Positions 44,793 through 54,018 of a stretch of DNA of 64,000 bases are shown piece after piece. The first letter of the stretch is position 1. The number at the start of each line of letters is the position of its first letter. The stretch is taken from assembly GCA_963744005.1 (NCBI GenBank), contig CAVURU010000003.1:310001-374000 (forward strand), in the 5' to 3' direction. The DNA comes from Palsa-504 sp963744005 (lineage in GTDB: Bacteria > Actinomycetota > Actinomycetes > Streptosporangiales > Streptosporangiaceae). The notes under the pieces are model-generated. The model was not told the DNA's origin. It did no database searches and was given only the letters and a program-made list of their open reading frames with translations. The position numbers were made by a program, and so were the translations under genes.

Positions 44793-45533
44793 TTAGCCGT
44801 CGCCGGGCGGTCGCCCGGCCGCCTCGTCGCCGCGTATCGCGGCCAGCAGGCCGGCCGCCCGGTCGAGCTGGTCGCCGATCCGGGCCTTGGCCGCGGCGCT
44901 CAGCGGCGTGTCCGGCCGGGCGATCAGCTCAGCCAGCACCGGGACCAGCGGTGCGTACTTGCCCGCCAGCCGGCGCAGCCGGGGGCCGGTGATGTGCATC
45001 AGGCCGGCGCCGTTGTCGGTGAAGTCGGAGGCCTTGATGACCCGGGCCCACGGGCTGGCCGCCAGGCTCTCGGCCACGTGCTCGAGGTACTGCTGGTCCG
45101 CATCGCGGTCCGGCTCGTACCGCGGGTTGGTCACCGCGCCCACCAGCCCGGCCACCCGCGGCCCCAACTGCGCGGCCAGCGCGGCCAGCGCGGCCCCCTG
45201 ATCGTCCGGGCCGCCGGCCAGCTCGGCGGGATGGTCCTCCACCGCGTCGTGCAGTAGCGCGGCGCAGATCACCTCGGCGTCGCGCACGTCGTAGTAGGCG
45301 ATGATCCTGATCGCGACCCGGAGCAGGTGGTTGACATAGGGTTCCCGCTCCCGCCGGTCGGCGGCGTGCAGCCGGGCGGCCAGGTCCAGCGCCTGCTCCA
45401 TCCGGCCCCGGTCGGTCTCGGGCCAGGACGCGATCTCGGCCGCGAACCGTTCCCGCAGCCCCGCCTCGCCGTAGGTCGCGGTGATCGCGTGCAGCGGCAT
45501 GGCGGCCAGCAGCCGCCGCCGGTCGCTGTCCAT
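44793..45533 (-). CDS. HD-domain phosphohydrolase (RelA-N-terminal-like)
   Basis: A 246-residue protein. The HD metal site is visible as YVNHLLRVAIRI (His) and ALLHDAVEDH (His-Asp), with a later Asp in KASDFTDN near 168. The layout resembles the hydrolase half of RelA/SpoT or small alarmone hydrolases (Mesh1-like), but the pairing with ppGpp is inference. It is followed, 21 bp on the reverse side, by the sensor kinase gene. Confidence 0.8.
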   Translation of the reverse strand: MDSDRRRLLAAMPLHAITATYGEAGLRERFAAEIASWPETDRGRMEQALDLAARLHAADRREREPYVNHLLRVAIRIIAYYDVRDAEVICAALLHDAVEDHPAELAGGPDDQGAALAALAAQLGPRVAGLVGAVTNPRYEPDRDADQQYLEHVAESLAASPWARVIKASDFTDNGAGLMHITGPRLRRLAGKYAPLVPVLAELIARPDTPLSAAAKARIGDQLDRAAGLLAAIRGDEAAGRPPGDG

Positions 45534-45554
45534 GAACCTACAAGTAGCACACGG

Positions 45555-47231
45555 TCAGCCCGTTACGCCGGCGATGTCCGCGGGCTCCGGCAGCAGCGGC
45601 AGGTAGATGGCGAACCGGGTCCGGCCGGGCCTGCTCGCCACCGTGATGCTGCCCTCGTGCGCCGCCACCACCGCGTCGACGATGGCCAGGCCCAGGCCGG
45701 TGCTGGTGCCCGCCGCGTCCCGGTCCCGCGCCCGTGAGGTGTCGGCCCGGGTGAAGCGCTCGAACAGCTCGGGGAGCAGCTCGGGCGGGATGCCCGGCCC
45801 GTCATCGGCGATGCTGAGCTCGGCTCGCGGCCGGGCCGGCCGTACCCCCCGTTCCAGCACGCCGTCCTCTGGCGGGCCGTCCGCCGGGGCGGCCGGGTCT
45901 CCCGCCTCGACGTGCAGCGTGACGCTGACCGTGGAGCCGGGCGGGGTGTGCTTGCCCGCGTTGCTCATCAGGTTGGCCAGCACCTGATGCAGCCGGTGCT
46001 CGTCGCCGCGGACCAGGACCGGCTCGGCGGGCAGGTCGAGCCGGAAGTGGTGCTCCCGGCGGGCCACCCGCGCGTCGCTGGTCACGTCGATGGCCAGCCG
46101 GGACAAGTCGACGGGCTCGCGTTCCAGCGGGCGGCCCGCGTCCAGCCGGGCCAGCAGGAGCAGGTCATCGACCAGCACGCTCATCCGGGCCGACTCGGAC
46201 TGGACCCGGGTCAGGGCGTGGATCACGTCCTCGGGAACCGGGCCGCGGTGCCGCAGCGCGAACTCGGCGTAGCCGCGGATGGCCGACAGCGGCGTGCGCA
46301 GCTCGTGCGAGGCGTCGGCGGCGAACCGGCGCAGCCGGGCCTCGCTGGCCGCGCGGCGGCCGAGGGCCCGCTCGACGTGCAGCAGCATGCGGTTGAACGC
46401 GGCGCCGACCTGGCCGACCTCGGTCCGCGGATCGGTGTCCGGGACGCCGGCCGGCAGCGTCACCTCGCCGGAATCCAGCGGCAGCTCGGTCACCTGGGTC
46501 GCAGTGGCGGCAACCCGGCGCAGCGGCCGCAGCGAGAACTGCACCAGCGCGGCGCCCAGGATCACGGCCAGCCCCAGGGCCAGCGCGAACAGCACGCGCT
46601 CGGTGTCCTCGACCCGGTTGAGGGTGTTGTTCACCGTGGTCAGCGGCAGCCCGGTGATCAGCGTCGTGCTGCCGGGTCCCGGCACCTGGGTGAACATGAA
46701 CTGGGTATCGAGCGAGCTGAGCGTCCGGATGTAGGTCGCCGCCGGCGCCTGCGCGGCCTGCGGCGGGGCCGCACCTGCCGGGTGCGATCCGCTGGGAGCA
46801 GGCAGGCTGGCCAGCGCGGACTTGTCGGCCGCGGTCAGCGCGCACGTGTGGGACACGTAGAAGCACTGCTCGACCGTCCCGCTGGAGGACAGCACGGCCA
46901 GGAACGTATCGGCGGCCTGCCCGGCGTTGTAGCAGCGGGCGTAGCCGTCGCTGCCGGTCTGGCCGCCGGCCCGCGGGACCCCGTCGCGGGGACCGTAGCT
47001 GGTGGAGACCGCGCAGCTGAACCACGTGTTGGTGGCCGACTGGACCCGGGCGCTGAGCGAGGACATCAGCGAGTTGCTCAGCGAGTGCGAGGTGACGACG
47101 CTGACCACGGCGCTGGCCAGCCCGAACAGCACCACCAGCCCGATGATGAGCTTGCCGCTGATGGTCCGGACCGACAGCACGTGCGCCCAGCGGGCCAGCC
47201 GGCCGTGCGGCTGTCCGGCCAGCGCCGGCAT
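45555..47231 (-). CDS. OmpR-type sensor histidine kinase
   Basis: A 558-residue membrane kinase, ATG 47231, overlapping the upstream response-regulator stop as TGATG. Two helices (about 25-48 and 205-225) flank an external domain of about 155 residues containing four cysteines (WFSCAV, ARCYNA, EQCFYVSHTCAL). HAMP follows, then HisKA with DASHELRTPLSAI near 305-317, and HATPase with DDGPGI and GTSTGLGLAI. It phosphorylates its partner regulator. Ligand unknown; the cysteines suggest redox or disulfide-stabilised sensing. Confidence 0.92.
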   Translation of the reverse strand: MPALAGQPHGRLARWAHVLSVRTISGKLIIGLVVLFGLASAVVSVVTSHSLSNSLMSSLSARVQSATNTWFSCAVSTSYGPRDGVPRAGGQTGSDGYARCYNAGQAADTFLAVLSSSGTVEQCFYVSHTCALTAADKSALASLPAPSGSHPAGAAPPQAAQAPAATYIRTLSSLDTQFMFTQVPGPGSTTLITGLPLTTVNNTLNRVEDTERVLFALALGLAVILGAALVQFSLRPLRRVAATATQVTELPLDSGEVTLPAGVPDTDPRTEVGQVGAAFNRMLLHVERALGRRAASEARLRRFAADASHELRTPLSAIRGYAEFALRHRGPVPEDVIHALTRVQSESARMSVLVDDLLLLARLDAGRPLEREPVDLSRLAIDVTSDARVARREHHFRLDLPAEPVLVRGDEHRLHQVLANLMSNAGKHTPPGSTVSVTLHVEAGDPAAPADGPPEDGVLERGVRPARPRAELSIADDGPGIPPELLPELFERFTRADTSRARDRDAAGTSTGLGLAIVDAVVAAHEGSITVASRPGRTRFAIYLPLLPEPADIAGVTG

Positions 47232-48169
47232 CAGCTCGCCGGTTTCAGCACGTAGCCGACGCCCCGCACGGTGTGAATGAGCGGCGTCCGCCCGGCGTCG
47301 ATCTTCTTGCGCAGGTAGCTGATGTACAGCTCCACCACGTGCGCCTGGCCGCCGAAGTCGTAGTTCCACACCCGGTCCAGGATCTGCGCCTTGGACAGCA
47401 CCCGCCGGGGATTGCGCATGAGGAACCGGAGCAGCTCGAACTCGGTCGCGGTCAGCTCGACGAGCTCGCCGTCCCGGCGGACCTCGCGGGCGTCCTCGTC
47501 CATGGTCAGGTCGCCCACGGTGAGCAGCCCTTCGGTGTGCGCGCGGGTCAGGTTGGCCCGGCGCAGCAGCCCGCGCAGCCGGGCCAGGACTTCCTCCAGG
47601 CTGAACGGCTTGGTCACGTAGTCGTCGCCGCCGGCGGTGATGCCCGCCACCCGGTCCTCCACCGCGTCCCGAGCGGTCAGGAAGAGCACGCACACCTGCG
47701 GGATCTCGGCCCGCAGCCGGCGCATGACCTCGATGCCGCTCAGGTCGGGGAGCATGATGTCGAGGATGACGGCGTCGGGCCGGAACTCACGAGCGGCCCG
47801 GATGGCGTCCGCGCCGTCTCCGGCGCTGCGCACCGTCCAGCCCTCGTACCGAAGCACGCTGGCCAGCAGCTCGGCCAGGCTCGGCTCGTCGTCGACGACC
47901 AGCACCCGGACCGGCGTCCCGTCCGCGCGCTGCAGGCTGGCGTCCTGGCCGCCGGCCCGGGCCTGGCGGCCCGCTCCCGCCGCGTCCGGCCCGGCCGCGG
48001 CCGTCGCGTCCGGTGTCACCGGGGCTGATGTCACGCCGTCAGGTCCTGAGGCCGGCAGGCTGGCCGCCAGCAGCGCCTGTGCTGACACGTTCTGAGCCGG
48101 AAGGCTCTGGGCCGGTGACCCCGCTGCGGGCACCGGGCTGAAGTTTCCCATGGTTCTACTCACCGTCAT
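47231..48169 (-). CDS. OmpR/PhoB-type response regulator with long N-terminal extension
   Basis: A receiver (VLVVDDEPSLAELL, phospho-acceptor ILDIMLPDLSG, TARD, KPF) and a winged-helix DNA-binding domain (LTATEFELLRFL, VVELYISYLRKKID) with the MprA/PrrA-type spacing. The first about 85 residues are a Pro/Ala-rich segment with no domain; several in-frame starts exist (GTG 48175, ATG 48169, ATG 48151), and a GTG just before the receiver would remove it. It is translationally coupled to the kinase gene. Confidence 0.88.
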   Translation of the reverse strand: MTVSRTMGNFSPVPAAGSPAQSLPAQNVSAQALLAASLPASGPDGVTSAPVTPDATAAAGPDAAGAGRQARAGGQDASLQRADGTPVRVLVVDDEPSLAELLASVLRYEGWTVRSAGDGADAIRAAREFRPDAVILDIMLPDLSGIEVMRRLRAEIPQVCVLFLTARDAVEDRVAGITAGGDDYVTKPFSLEEVLARLRGLLRRANLTRAHTEGLLTVGDLTMDEDAREVRRDGELVELTATEFELLRFLMRNPRRVLSKAQILDRVWNYDFGGQAHVVELYISYLRKKIDAGRTPLIHTVRGVGYVLKPAS

Positions 48170-48349
48170 GATCACGTCAGTGCTCAGTATGCCCGCGGGG
48201 GCCGGCTTCTTGATCCACGATTCTCACCGAGCCCGGCGTCCCGCGTTCCCACTACACCGGCTCAAGGCGTACGGCAGATCAGCAATTCCTATGAATAAGC
48301 TCTGAAGCCGCCGCCGCCCTGGGCGGACCGGAACCGGCCGGGTCGCGCC

Positions 48350-48976
48350 TCAGCCGGTGCCGAGCACCCGCCCGAGCTTGGACGCGGACGCCGACCGGGT
48401 CGCCCCCGCGTTGAGCAGCTCGCGGCCGACCGCCTCGAGGACCGCCTCCGGGTCCTCGTTGTCCTCGGCCGCCTCGACCTCGATCTCGCGCCACTGGATG
48501 GGCTCCGAGCCGGGCTGATCGAGCCTGGTCCCGGTGACCAGGTCGTCGGCGATCTCGGCCAGCGGCTGCCCGGCTTTGTCGGTCAGGGTCACCACGGTCC
48601 GTTCGGTATCCAGGATGGCGACCGGGTGCAGCGGCCGGCCGCCCGCCACGTCCTGTACCTGGGCGGCGAGCGCGGCCGGGACGGTGCTGAAGTCGCCGTC
48701 GGTGATGGGCTCGTGGACTTCCTGCCGGGTGTCCTGGCGTACCGGCAGCTTCAGGTGCCAGCCGTCGTCGGCGCCGCCCACCCGCCGCCGCAAGGTGCGC
48801 TTGTTCTTGATCAGGTCGAGCTCGTCAGTGTCGAAGTACGTGGCGCTCAGGTAGTACCGGTGCCGTCCGGCCGGCCTCACGCGCCCCTCCAGACTCCGCA
48901 GGTCAGGAAGGGTAAAGTCCGGCGCAGCGTCGTATTTCTGCTCGGTCTCCAGGTGCTTGCCCGTGCTGTCGGTCAC
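48350..48976 (-). CDS. CYTH-domain protein
   Basis: A 208-residue member of the CYTH superfamily (adenylate cyclase/thiamine triphosphatase). The hallmark ExExK motif reads ETEQKY at residues 10-15, and the RRRVGGADDGWHLKLP and EIEVE motifs, which supply metal- and triphosphate-binding residues in the tunnel, are present. Likely cleaves or binds triphosphates or long-chain phosphates. It lies 10 bp downstream of the methyltransferase gene. Actual activity unknown. Confidence 0.9.
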   Translation of the reverse strand: MTDSTGKHLETEQKYDAAPDFTLPDLRSLEGRVRPAGRHRYYLSATYFDTDELDLIKNKRTLRRRVGGADDGWHLKLPVRQDTRQEVHEPITDGDFSTVPAALAAQVQDVAGGRPLHPVAILDTERTVVTLTDKAGQPLAEIADDLVTGTRLDQPGSEPIQWREIEVEAAEDNEDPEAVLEAVGRELLNAGATRSASASKLGRVLGTG

Positions 48977-48986
48977 GGTCCCTAGG

Positions 48987-50282
48987 CTAGTCGTGGTAGA
49001 TCGCGAACCGGGTGGCGGGTCGTTCGATCATGACCGTGCCGGGGACCGGCTCCGGTCCTATCGCTGAACCCCCGAGCCGGGGATAGGCGTCGAGGTGCAG
49101 GCCCGCCAGCTCGGGCTGGGCCGTCGGGTCCCAAGCCCGGACGTGGGCGGCCAGTTCCGCGGCGAGCCGCGCGGCGCCTGGGCCGAAACCCGTCGCCTCG
49201 AGCAGCGGTCTCTGCTCGGCAGACCGCGTCAGGCCGTCGGCGACCGGGCCGTCCGCGGTGAGGATGGCGGTCCCGCTGGCGTCGGCGAGGCCCAGGGTGG
49301 ACCGCCCGCCCGGGCCGCGCAGCGGCGCCGCCCCCAGCACGCCACCGTACGGGTCACTCGGCATGCGGTCCCCGGGCGGCGGGGCGTCGTCGGGCTGTTC
49401 CTCGCTCAGCCGGCACCACCGCGGGTCGCTGGCCGCCAGCCACAGGTTCAGCCCCCAGAACACCTGCGCTGACCCGGCCCGGACCCCGGTCGGCTCCGTC
49501 ACGGACGGTCCGGCCAGCCAGCCGGCCATGGCCGGGCCGTCAGCCAGCGCCGCGGCTTCTCCCGGCAGGTAGAGACCCACGCCGGGCGCGAGGATCACCA
49601 GGCTCTCCGTTCCGACTCTGGGGCCGCGCAGGCGCATGAAGCCGCACGGCGCGAGCGACCGGCTGACCCACGGCCCGGCCGGCCCCGTCCGCTCGAAGGC
49701 CACCGACAGCTGGGTCCCGCGCACGTCCAGCGGCACCACCACCCGGGCCTGCGCGGCGGCCTGCGCCAGCCAGGCCGGGGCCAGGTCATCGACACCCACG
49801 GTGGCGATGACCCGGTCATACGGCGCCCGCTCCGGGTGGCCCTCGGTGCCGTCGGCGCAGATCACCGTCACGTCGCTCACCCCGGCGCTGGCCAGCCGCC
49901 CGCGGGCCTGCTCGACCAGCTCAGCGTCGATGTCGATGCTGGTCACCTGGCCCTGCGGCCCGACGATGTGGCGGAGCAGCGCGGCGTTGTAGCCGGTGCC
50001 CGCGCCGATCTCCAGCACCCGCTGGCCGGGGGACAGGTCCAGCTGGTCGAGCATCACGGCCATGATGGCGGGCTGCGAGGAGGAACTGATCGGCAGGCCG
50101 GCCTCGTCGCGCTTGGTCACGATCGCGTCGTCGCGATACGCCTCGGCCGGCGCCAGATCGGGCAGGAACAGGTGCCTGGGCACCGCGTGCAGCGCCGCGG
50201 CTGCTCGCTCGCTGCGGATCCGGGTGGCCGCCACCACCTGGTCGGCTAGCCCGTCACGAAGCCTCGCGAGTTCATCCGCCAA
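48987..50282 (-). CDS. PCMT-like SAM-dependent methyltransferase with C-terminal extension
   Basis: A 431-residue enzyme. Residues 1-210 are protein-L-isoaspartate O-methyltransferase-like: VPRHLFLPD, ISSSSQPAIMAVMLDQL, SAM motif VLEIGAGTGYNAALL near 90-104. A C-terminal region of about 220 residues with no known catalytic motif follows. This size is like the actinobacterial 'FxLD-system' methyltransferases, but no FxLD-type precursor peptide was seen nearby. Starts 11 bp inside the GT87 gene, so it is co-transcribed with GT87 and CYTH. Confidence 0.8.
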   Translation of the reverse strand: MADELARLRDGLADQVVAATRIRSERAAAALHAVPRHLFLPDLAPAEAYRDDAIVTKRDEAGLPISSSSQPAIMAVMLDQLDLSPGQRVLEIGAGTGYNAALLRHIVGPQGQVTSIDIDAELVEQARGRLASAGVSDVTVICADGTEGHPERAPYDRVIATVGVDDLAPAWLAQAAAQARVVVPLDVRGTQLSVAFERTGPAGPWVSRSLAPCGFMRLRGPRVGTESLVILAPGVGLYLPGEAAALADGPAMAGWLAGPSVTEPTGVRAGSAQVFWGLNLWLAASDPRWCRLSEEQPDDAPPPGDRMPSDPYGGVLGAAPLRGPGGRSTLGLADASGTAILTADGPVADGLTRSAEQRPLLEATGFGPGAARLAAELAAHVRAWDPTAQPELAGLHLDAYPRLGGSAIGPEPVPGTVMIERPATRFAIYHD

Positions 50283-51642
50283 CCCGGCGCCTCACCCGGA
50301 ATGCGGCCACGCACAGCGCGGCCAGCGCGATCAGGCCGGCCAGCACGAAGACGTTCCCGGCCAGGAGCTGCAGTCCGTGCCAGTGGAACTCGTGGTACCA
50401 TGGCTGGTCGCCGCGCGCGAAGTAGGTCGCGGGCCCGTACCAGAACAGCCCGGCCGGCGTCAGCCCGGACTGGGCCAGGTCCCAGAACTGCGGCCACGCG
50501 CCGTAGATGAGGACCAGCGCGCCGCCCGACGCCCACCACGCGATCCGGGCGCCGCCGCGCGCCCGCGCGCCCAGGTGGGCCAGCAGGGCGATGCCCGGCG
50601 CGACCCAGACCCAGTGGTGATCCCAGCTCAGCGGGGAGACCAGCAGCCCGGTCAGGGCGCAGGCCAGCATGCCCGGCACCGGCTGCCCGGCCCGGCACAG
50701 CACGGCGCCGGCGGCCAGCCCGGCCAGCACGACCACGATCGCGGCCGCGATCCACGGGGCGTTGCCGGAGGCCACGCTGCCGGCCAGCCGGCTGGCCACG
50801 CCGCGCAGCGACTGGTTGCCGCGGGTGCCGAGGAACACGATCCGGTTCGCGTTCAGGAACAGCCGGTGCCACCAGTAGGTGCCGGAATCGGCGGGCAGGA
50901 CCGCGTAGCCGACCAGCACCGTCGCCACGAACGTCCCGGCCGCGGTGGCCGCCTGCCGGAACCGGCCGACGAGCAGCAGGTAGGGGATGAAGATCAGCGG
51001 GGTCAGCTTCACCCCGGCCGCGACGCCGATCGCGATCCCGTGCCACCAGCGCGTCCGCCCGGCCAGCACGGACGGGACGAGCAGGTCGGTCACGACCAGC
51101 AGCATGAGGAGCAGGTTGATCTGGCCGAGGGCCAGCGTCTCCTGCACCGGCTCGAGGAGCAGCGCCAGGGCGGTCGTGCCCAGCGTGGCCCCCAGCCTGA
51201 TCCGGGGGCGGCCCGCGTAGCCCAGCGCGCCGAGGACCAGCCACAGCGAGAGGCCGAGCGCGGCCAGGCTGACCAGGGTCATGGCCCAGCGCATCGCCGT
51301 CCAGGACAGCACGGACGCGACCGCGAAGGCCGCTGCGGCGAACGGGGAGTAGGTGAACTGGACGCCGTTCTGCCCGGTCCAGTCGTACAGCGGGGAGGCC
51401 CGGTGGGCGTCGTAGGCGGGCGTGACATGCCGGACGATCAGCCCGCCGTCCCGGTACACCACCAGGTCACGCATGGCGGCCATCGAGGACAGGTGGGTGG
51501 CCAGGTCGGCCACGTAGAGGGCCAGCACCGCGATGAGCAGCGCGGCCCCGGCGGGCAGCAGCCAGCGGCCGCTGTCCCGGGACGTCCCCGCGGCTACTGC
51601 CGCTTGCGGCCCGGTGGCTGCTGCCGCTGGCTCTGCCTGCAC
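50272..51642 (-). CDS. GT87-family (DUF2029) polytopic mannosyltransferase
   Basis: A 456-residue polytopic membrane protein of about ten hydrophobic helices, related to alpha-mannosyltransferases such as PimE and RV2181-type enzymes in mycobacteria. The first external loop FTYSPFAAAAFAV and the KLTPLIFIPYLLL motif, with its upstream acidic residues, fit GT87. It likely uses polyprenyl-phosphomannose to extend a cell-envelope glycolipid. It overlaps the methyltransferase start by 11 bp. Substrate assignment is family-based. Confidence 0.85.
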   Translation of the reverse strand: MQAEPAAAATGPQAAVAAGTSRDSGRWLLPAGAALLIAVLALYVADLATHLSSMAAMRDLVVYRDGGLIVRHVTPAYDAHRASPLYDWTGQNGVQFTYSPFAAAAFAVASVLSWTAMRWAMTLVSLAALGLSLWLVLGALGYAGRPRIRLGATLGTTALALLLEPVQETLALGQINLLLMLLVVTDLLVPSVLAGRTRWWHGIAIGVAAGVKLTPLIFIPYLLLVGRFRQAATAAGTFVATVLVGYAVLPADSGTYWWHRLFLNANRIVFLGTRGNQSLRGVASRLAGSVASGNAPWIAAAIVVVLAGLAAGAVLCRAGQPVPGMLACALTGLLVSPLSWDHHWVWVAPGIALLAHLGARARGGARIAWWASGGALVLIYGAWPQFWDLAQSGLTPAGLFWYGPATYFARGDQPWYHEFHWHGLQLLAGNVFVLAGLIALAALCVAAFRVRRRVGG

Positions 51643-51683
51643 GCCACGTCCTCCCTCGGGTCTGAGAAAGGATAGTGGCTCGG

Positions 51684-52430
51684 TCAGCTGATGGTCTGCG
51701 TGTCCTCGGCGGGACGTTCCCGCCGCGGCAATGCCTCGGTCCGGACCGTCTCGGGCCGGGCGTCCTCGGTCGCCGCGGTCTCCGTGCGGGCCGCGTCCGT
51801 CTGGACGGCGTCGCCGGAGACCTTCTCGAACCGGGTCGGCTCGGCCGTGACCCGCTCAACCGGTGCGGTGTCGGCCCCGACCCTGGCCACCGGGACCGTG
51901 TCAGCGGGCACCCGCTCGACCGGCACCGGCCCGGCGGGCTCGACCGGAGCGACCGGCTCGGCCTCCCTGATCCCGGACGGCACGGACAGGATCCGGCCGA
52001 TGGCGACGCCGGCGATCAGCACGATGACCACGCCGAGTGCGTAGAAGAACCCGAGCTGCTCCATCACCCGCATGAACGGCTGCGAGCTGGCCGGCGAGCC
52101 GCCCAGCGGCACGTAGTTGTTCCACAGCAGGCTGAGCGTGGTGCCCAGCACGAACCAGGCGCCGGACGCCGCGGCCAGCAGCCCGCCGAACAGCGCGGTG
52201 TGCCGCCCGGTGGAGACCATCAGCATCAGGCCGCCCAGGACCACCGCCGCACCAGGCAGGATCTCCAGCCACAGCCGGGCCGTGTCGTAATGCCAGGCCA
52301 CGTCGGGCGTGTAGGCGTAGTGGAAATACGGACCTATGAAGGGGACCAGCGCGCCCCAAAGCCCGAGCAGGACCAGCAGGAATCCGCTGAATGCCCCGCG
52401 GCTGCGCCGCATCTGAAGCATTCCAGCCAT
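51684..52430 (-). CDS. Four-helix membrane protein with repeat-containing C-terminal tail
   Basis: A 248-residue protein. Four hydrophobic helices at about 14-34, 56-75, 80-100 and 124-145, then an acidic/valine-rich tail from about 160 with ten-residue degenerate repeats (PVERVPADTV, PVARVGADTA, PVERVTAEPT) and a TET-rich end. Start ATG 52430 is chosen because GGGGAG sits 8 bp upstream. It is divergent from selA. No family recognised; it does not look related to selenium metabolism. Confidence 0.65.
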   Translation of the reverse strand: MAGMLQMRRSRGAFSGFLLVLLGLWGALVPFIGPYFHYAYTPDVAWHYDTARLWLEILPGAAVVLGGLMLMVSTGRHTALFGGLLAAASGAWFVLGTTLSLLWNNYVPLGGSPASSQPFMRVMEQLGFFYALGVVIVLIAGVAIGRILSVPSGIREAEPVAPVEPAGPVPVERVPADTVPVARVGADTAPVERVTAEPTRFEKVSGDAVQTDAARTETAATEDARPETVRTEALPRRERPAEDTQTIS

Positions 52431-52529
52431 GCTCATCACTCCCCGAAATTAGTAAGTATCTACGTTGTCAGGCCCCGCCACTACCCGGCATTTCGCGGGC
52501 TATTCAGCCCGGGGGGTATCGTTCGCGAC

Positions 52530-53871
52530 GTGGATGCAGCGTTGCCCGCGGCGGGCAACCCCCGGCGTTCGGTGCCGCGGACCGATCTGCTGCTGGCTGA
52601 TCCTCGCCTGGCGGCCGCCGAACGCAGGCTGGGCCGGGCCCTGGTCAAGGCGGCCGTGAGCCGCGCGCAGCAGCAGGCCCGGGACGGCCAGATCGCGCCG
52701 GATGAGGTGGCGGACCGGGCCGTGGCCGAGCTGCCGGCCCGCGCCGCCACGCTGACCCCGGTCATCAACGCGACCGGCGTGCTGGTCCACACCAACCTGG
52801 GCCGTGCCCCGCTGTCCGCCGCCGCGGTGGACGCCATCACGGCCGCGGCCGGCTACTGCGATGTGGAGTTCGACCTGGCCTCGGGGGCCCGGGCCCGGCG
52901 CGGGGCCGGCGCGCTGGCCGCCCTGGCCCGGGCCGTCCCGGCCGCCGAGGCCGTGGCCGTAGTCAACAACAACGCCGCCGCCCTGGTCCTGGCCGCCACC
53001 GCGCTGACCCGGCCCGAGGCCCCGGAGATCGTGATCAGCCGCGGTGAGCTGATCGAGATCGGCGACCGGTTCCGGCTGCCCGACCTGCTGGCCAGCACCG
53101 GCGCGACGCTGCGCGAGGTCGGCACGACCAACCGGACCACGGCCGCGGACTACGCCGAGGCCACCGGGCCGCGGACCGCGTTCATCCTGAAGGTCCATCC
53201 GTCGAACTTCCGGGTCGAGGGCTTCACCGCTGCCGCTGCGGTGCCGGCCCTGACCGGCCTGGGCGTGCCGGTGGTCTTCGACATCGGCTCCGGGCTGCTC
53301 GCCCCGCACCCGCTGCTGCCCGCCGAGCCCAGCGCGGCCGGCGCGCTGCGCGAAGGCGCCGACCTGGTCACGGCCAGCGGCGACAAGCTCCTGGGCGGCC
53401 CGCAGGCTGGCCTGCTGCTCGGCCGGGCCGACCTGGTGCACCGCCTCACCCGGCACCCGATGGCCCGGGCCCTGCGAGTCGACAAGCTGACTCTGGCCGC
53501 CCTGGAGGCGACCCTCACCGGCCCCCTGCCGCCGGTCGCCGCGGCCCTGGCCGCCGATCCGGCCACCCTGCTCGACCGGGCCGAACGGGCCGTGGCTCGG
53601 CTGGCCGCATCTGGCCTGGACGCCCGGGCGGTGCCTGCGCAGGCCGCGGTGGGCGGCGGGGGCGCTCCCGGCGTGGAACTGCCCAGCGCCGCGGTAAGCC
53701 TGCCCGAGGCCCTGGCCGTGCCGCTGCGCACCGGGCCCCGGGTGGCGAGCGGAGAGCGCCCCGCCGTCAGCCGGCCGCCTGGAAGGCGGCCGGCTGCTCC
53801 TCGACCTCCGCTCGGTGGCGCCCGGCGAGGACGAGGCGCTGATAGCAGCCGTCCTCGCCGCCGCCGGATGA
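52530..53871 (+). pseudogene. selA: L-seryl-tRNA(Sec) selenium transferase (SelA), frameshifted near the 3' end
   Basis: A fold-type I PLP enzyme that turns seryl-tRNA-Sec into selenocysteyl-tRNA-Sec with selenophosphate. GTG start 52530 (VDAALPAAGNPRRSVP). Family features: INATGVLVHTNLGRAPLS, the PLP lysine K286 in GDKLLGGPQAG, and VFDIGSGLLAP. After about 53760 the expected C-terminus GRLEGGRLLLDLRSVAPGED is read one frame over, ending at TGA 53871; in the given frame it instead runs as Arg-rich sequence. Removing one C in AGCCGGCC near 53771 gives a 446-residue SelA of normal length. Because selB and the tRNA are intact, an assembly indel seems more likely than loss of function. Confidence 0.88.
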
Positions 53872-53952
53872 CCTGCATGCCCGCGCCTGTCCGCGCTTCC
53901 TCCGCCCCGGCTACGCCTCCGCCCCCCTCCCTGCTTGCGCCCGTCGGGGGGC

Positions 53953-54011
53953 TTTCATGATCGCGGGCAGTTCGGGCCCTCTACGGACCATTTCTGCCCG
54001 TGATCATGAAA
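53953..54011. repeat. Inverted repeat 1 between selA and selB
   Basis: Arms TTTCATGATCGCGGGCAG (53953-53970) and CTGCCCGTGATCATGAAA (53994-54011) match with one mismatch over 18 bp, around a 23-nt loop. The right arm continues as an inverted repeat with the left arm of inverted repeat 2 (about 14 of 14 bases, one mismatch). Part of a four-copy palindromic array. Confidence 0.9.
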
Positions 54012-54018
54012 CAGGCTT

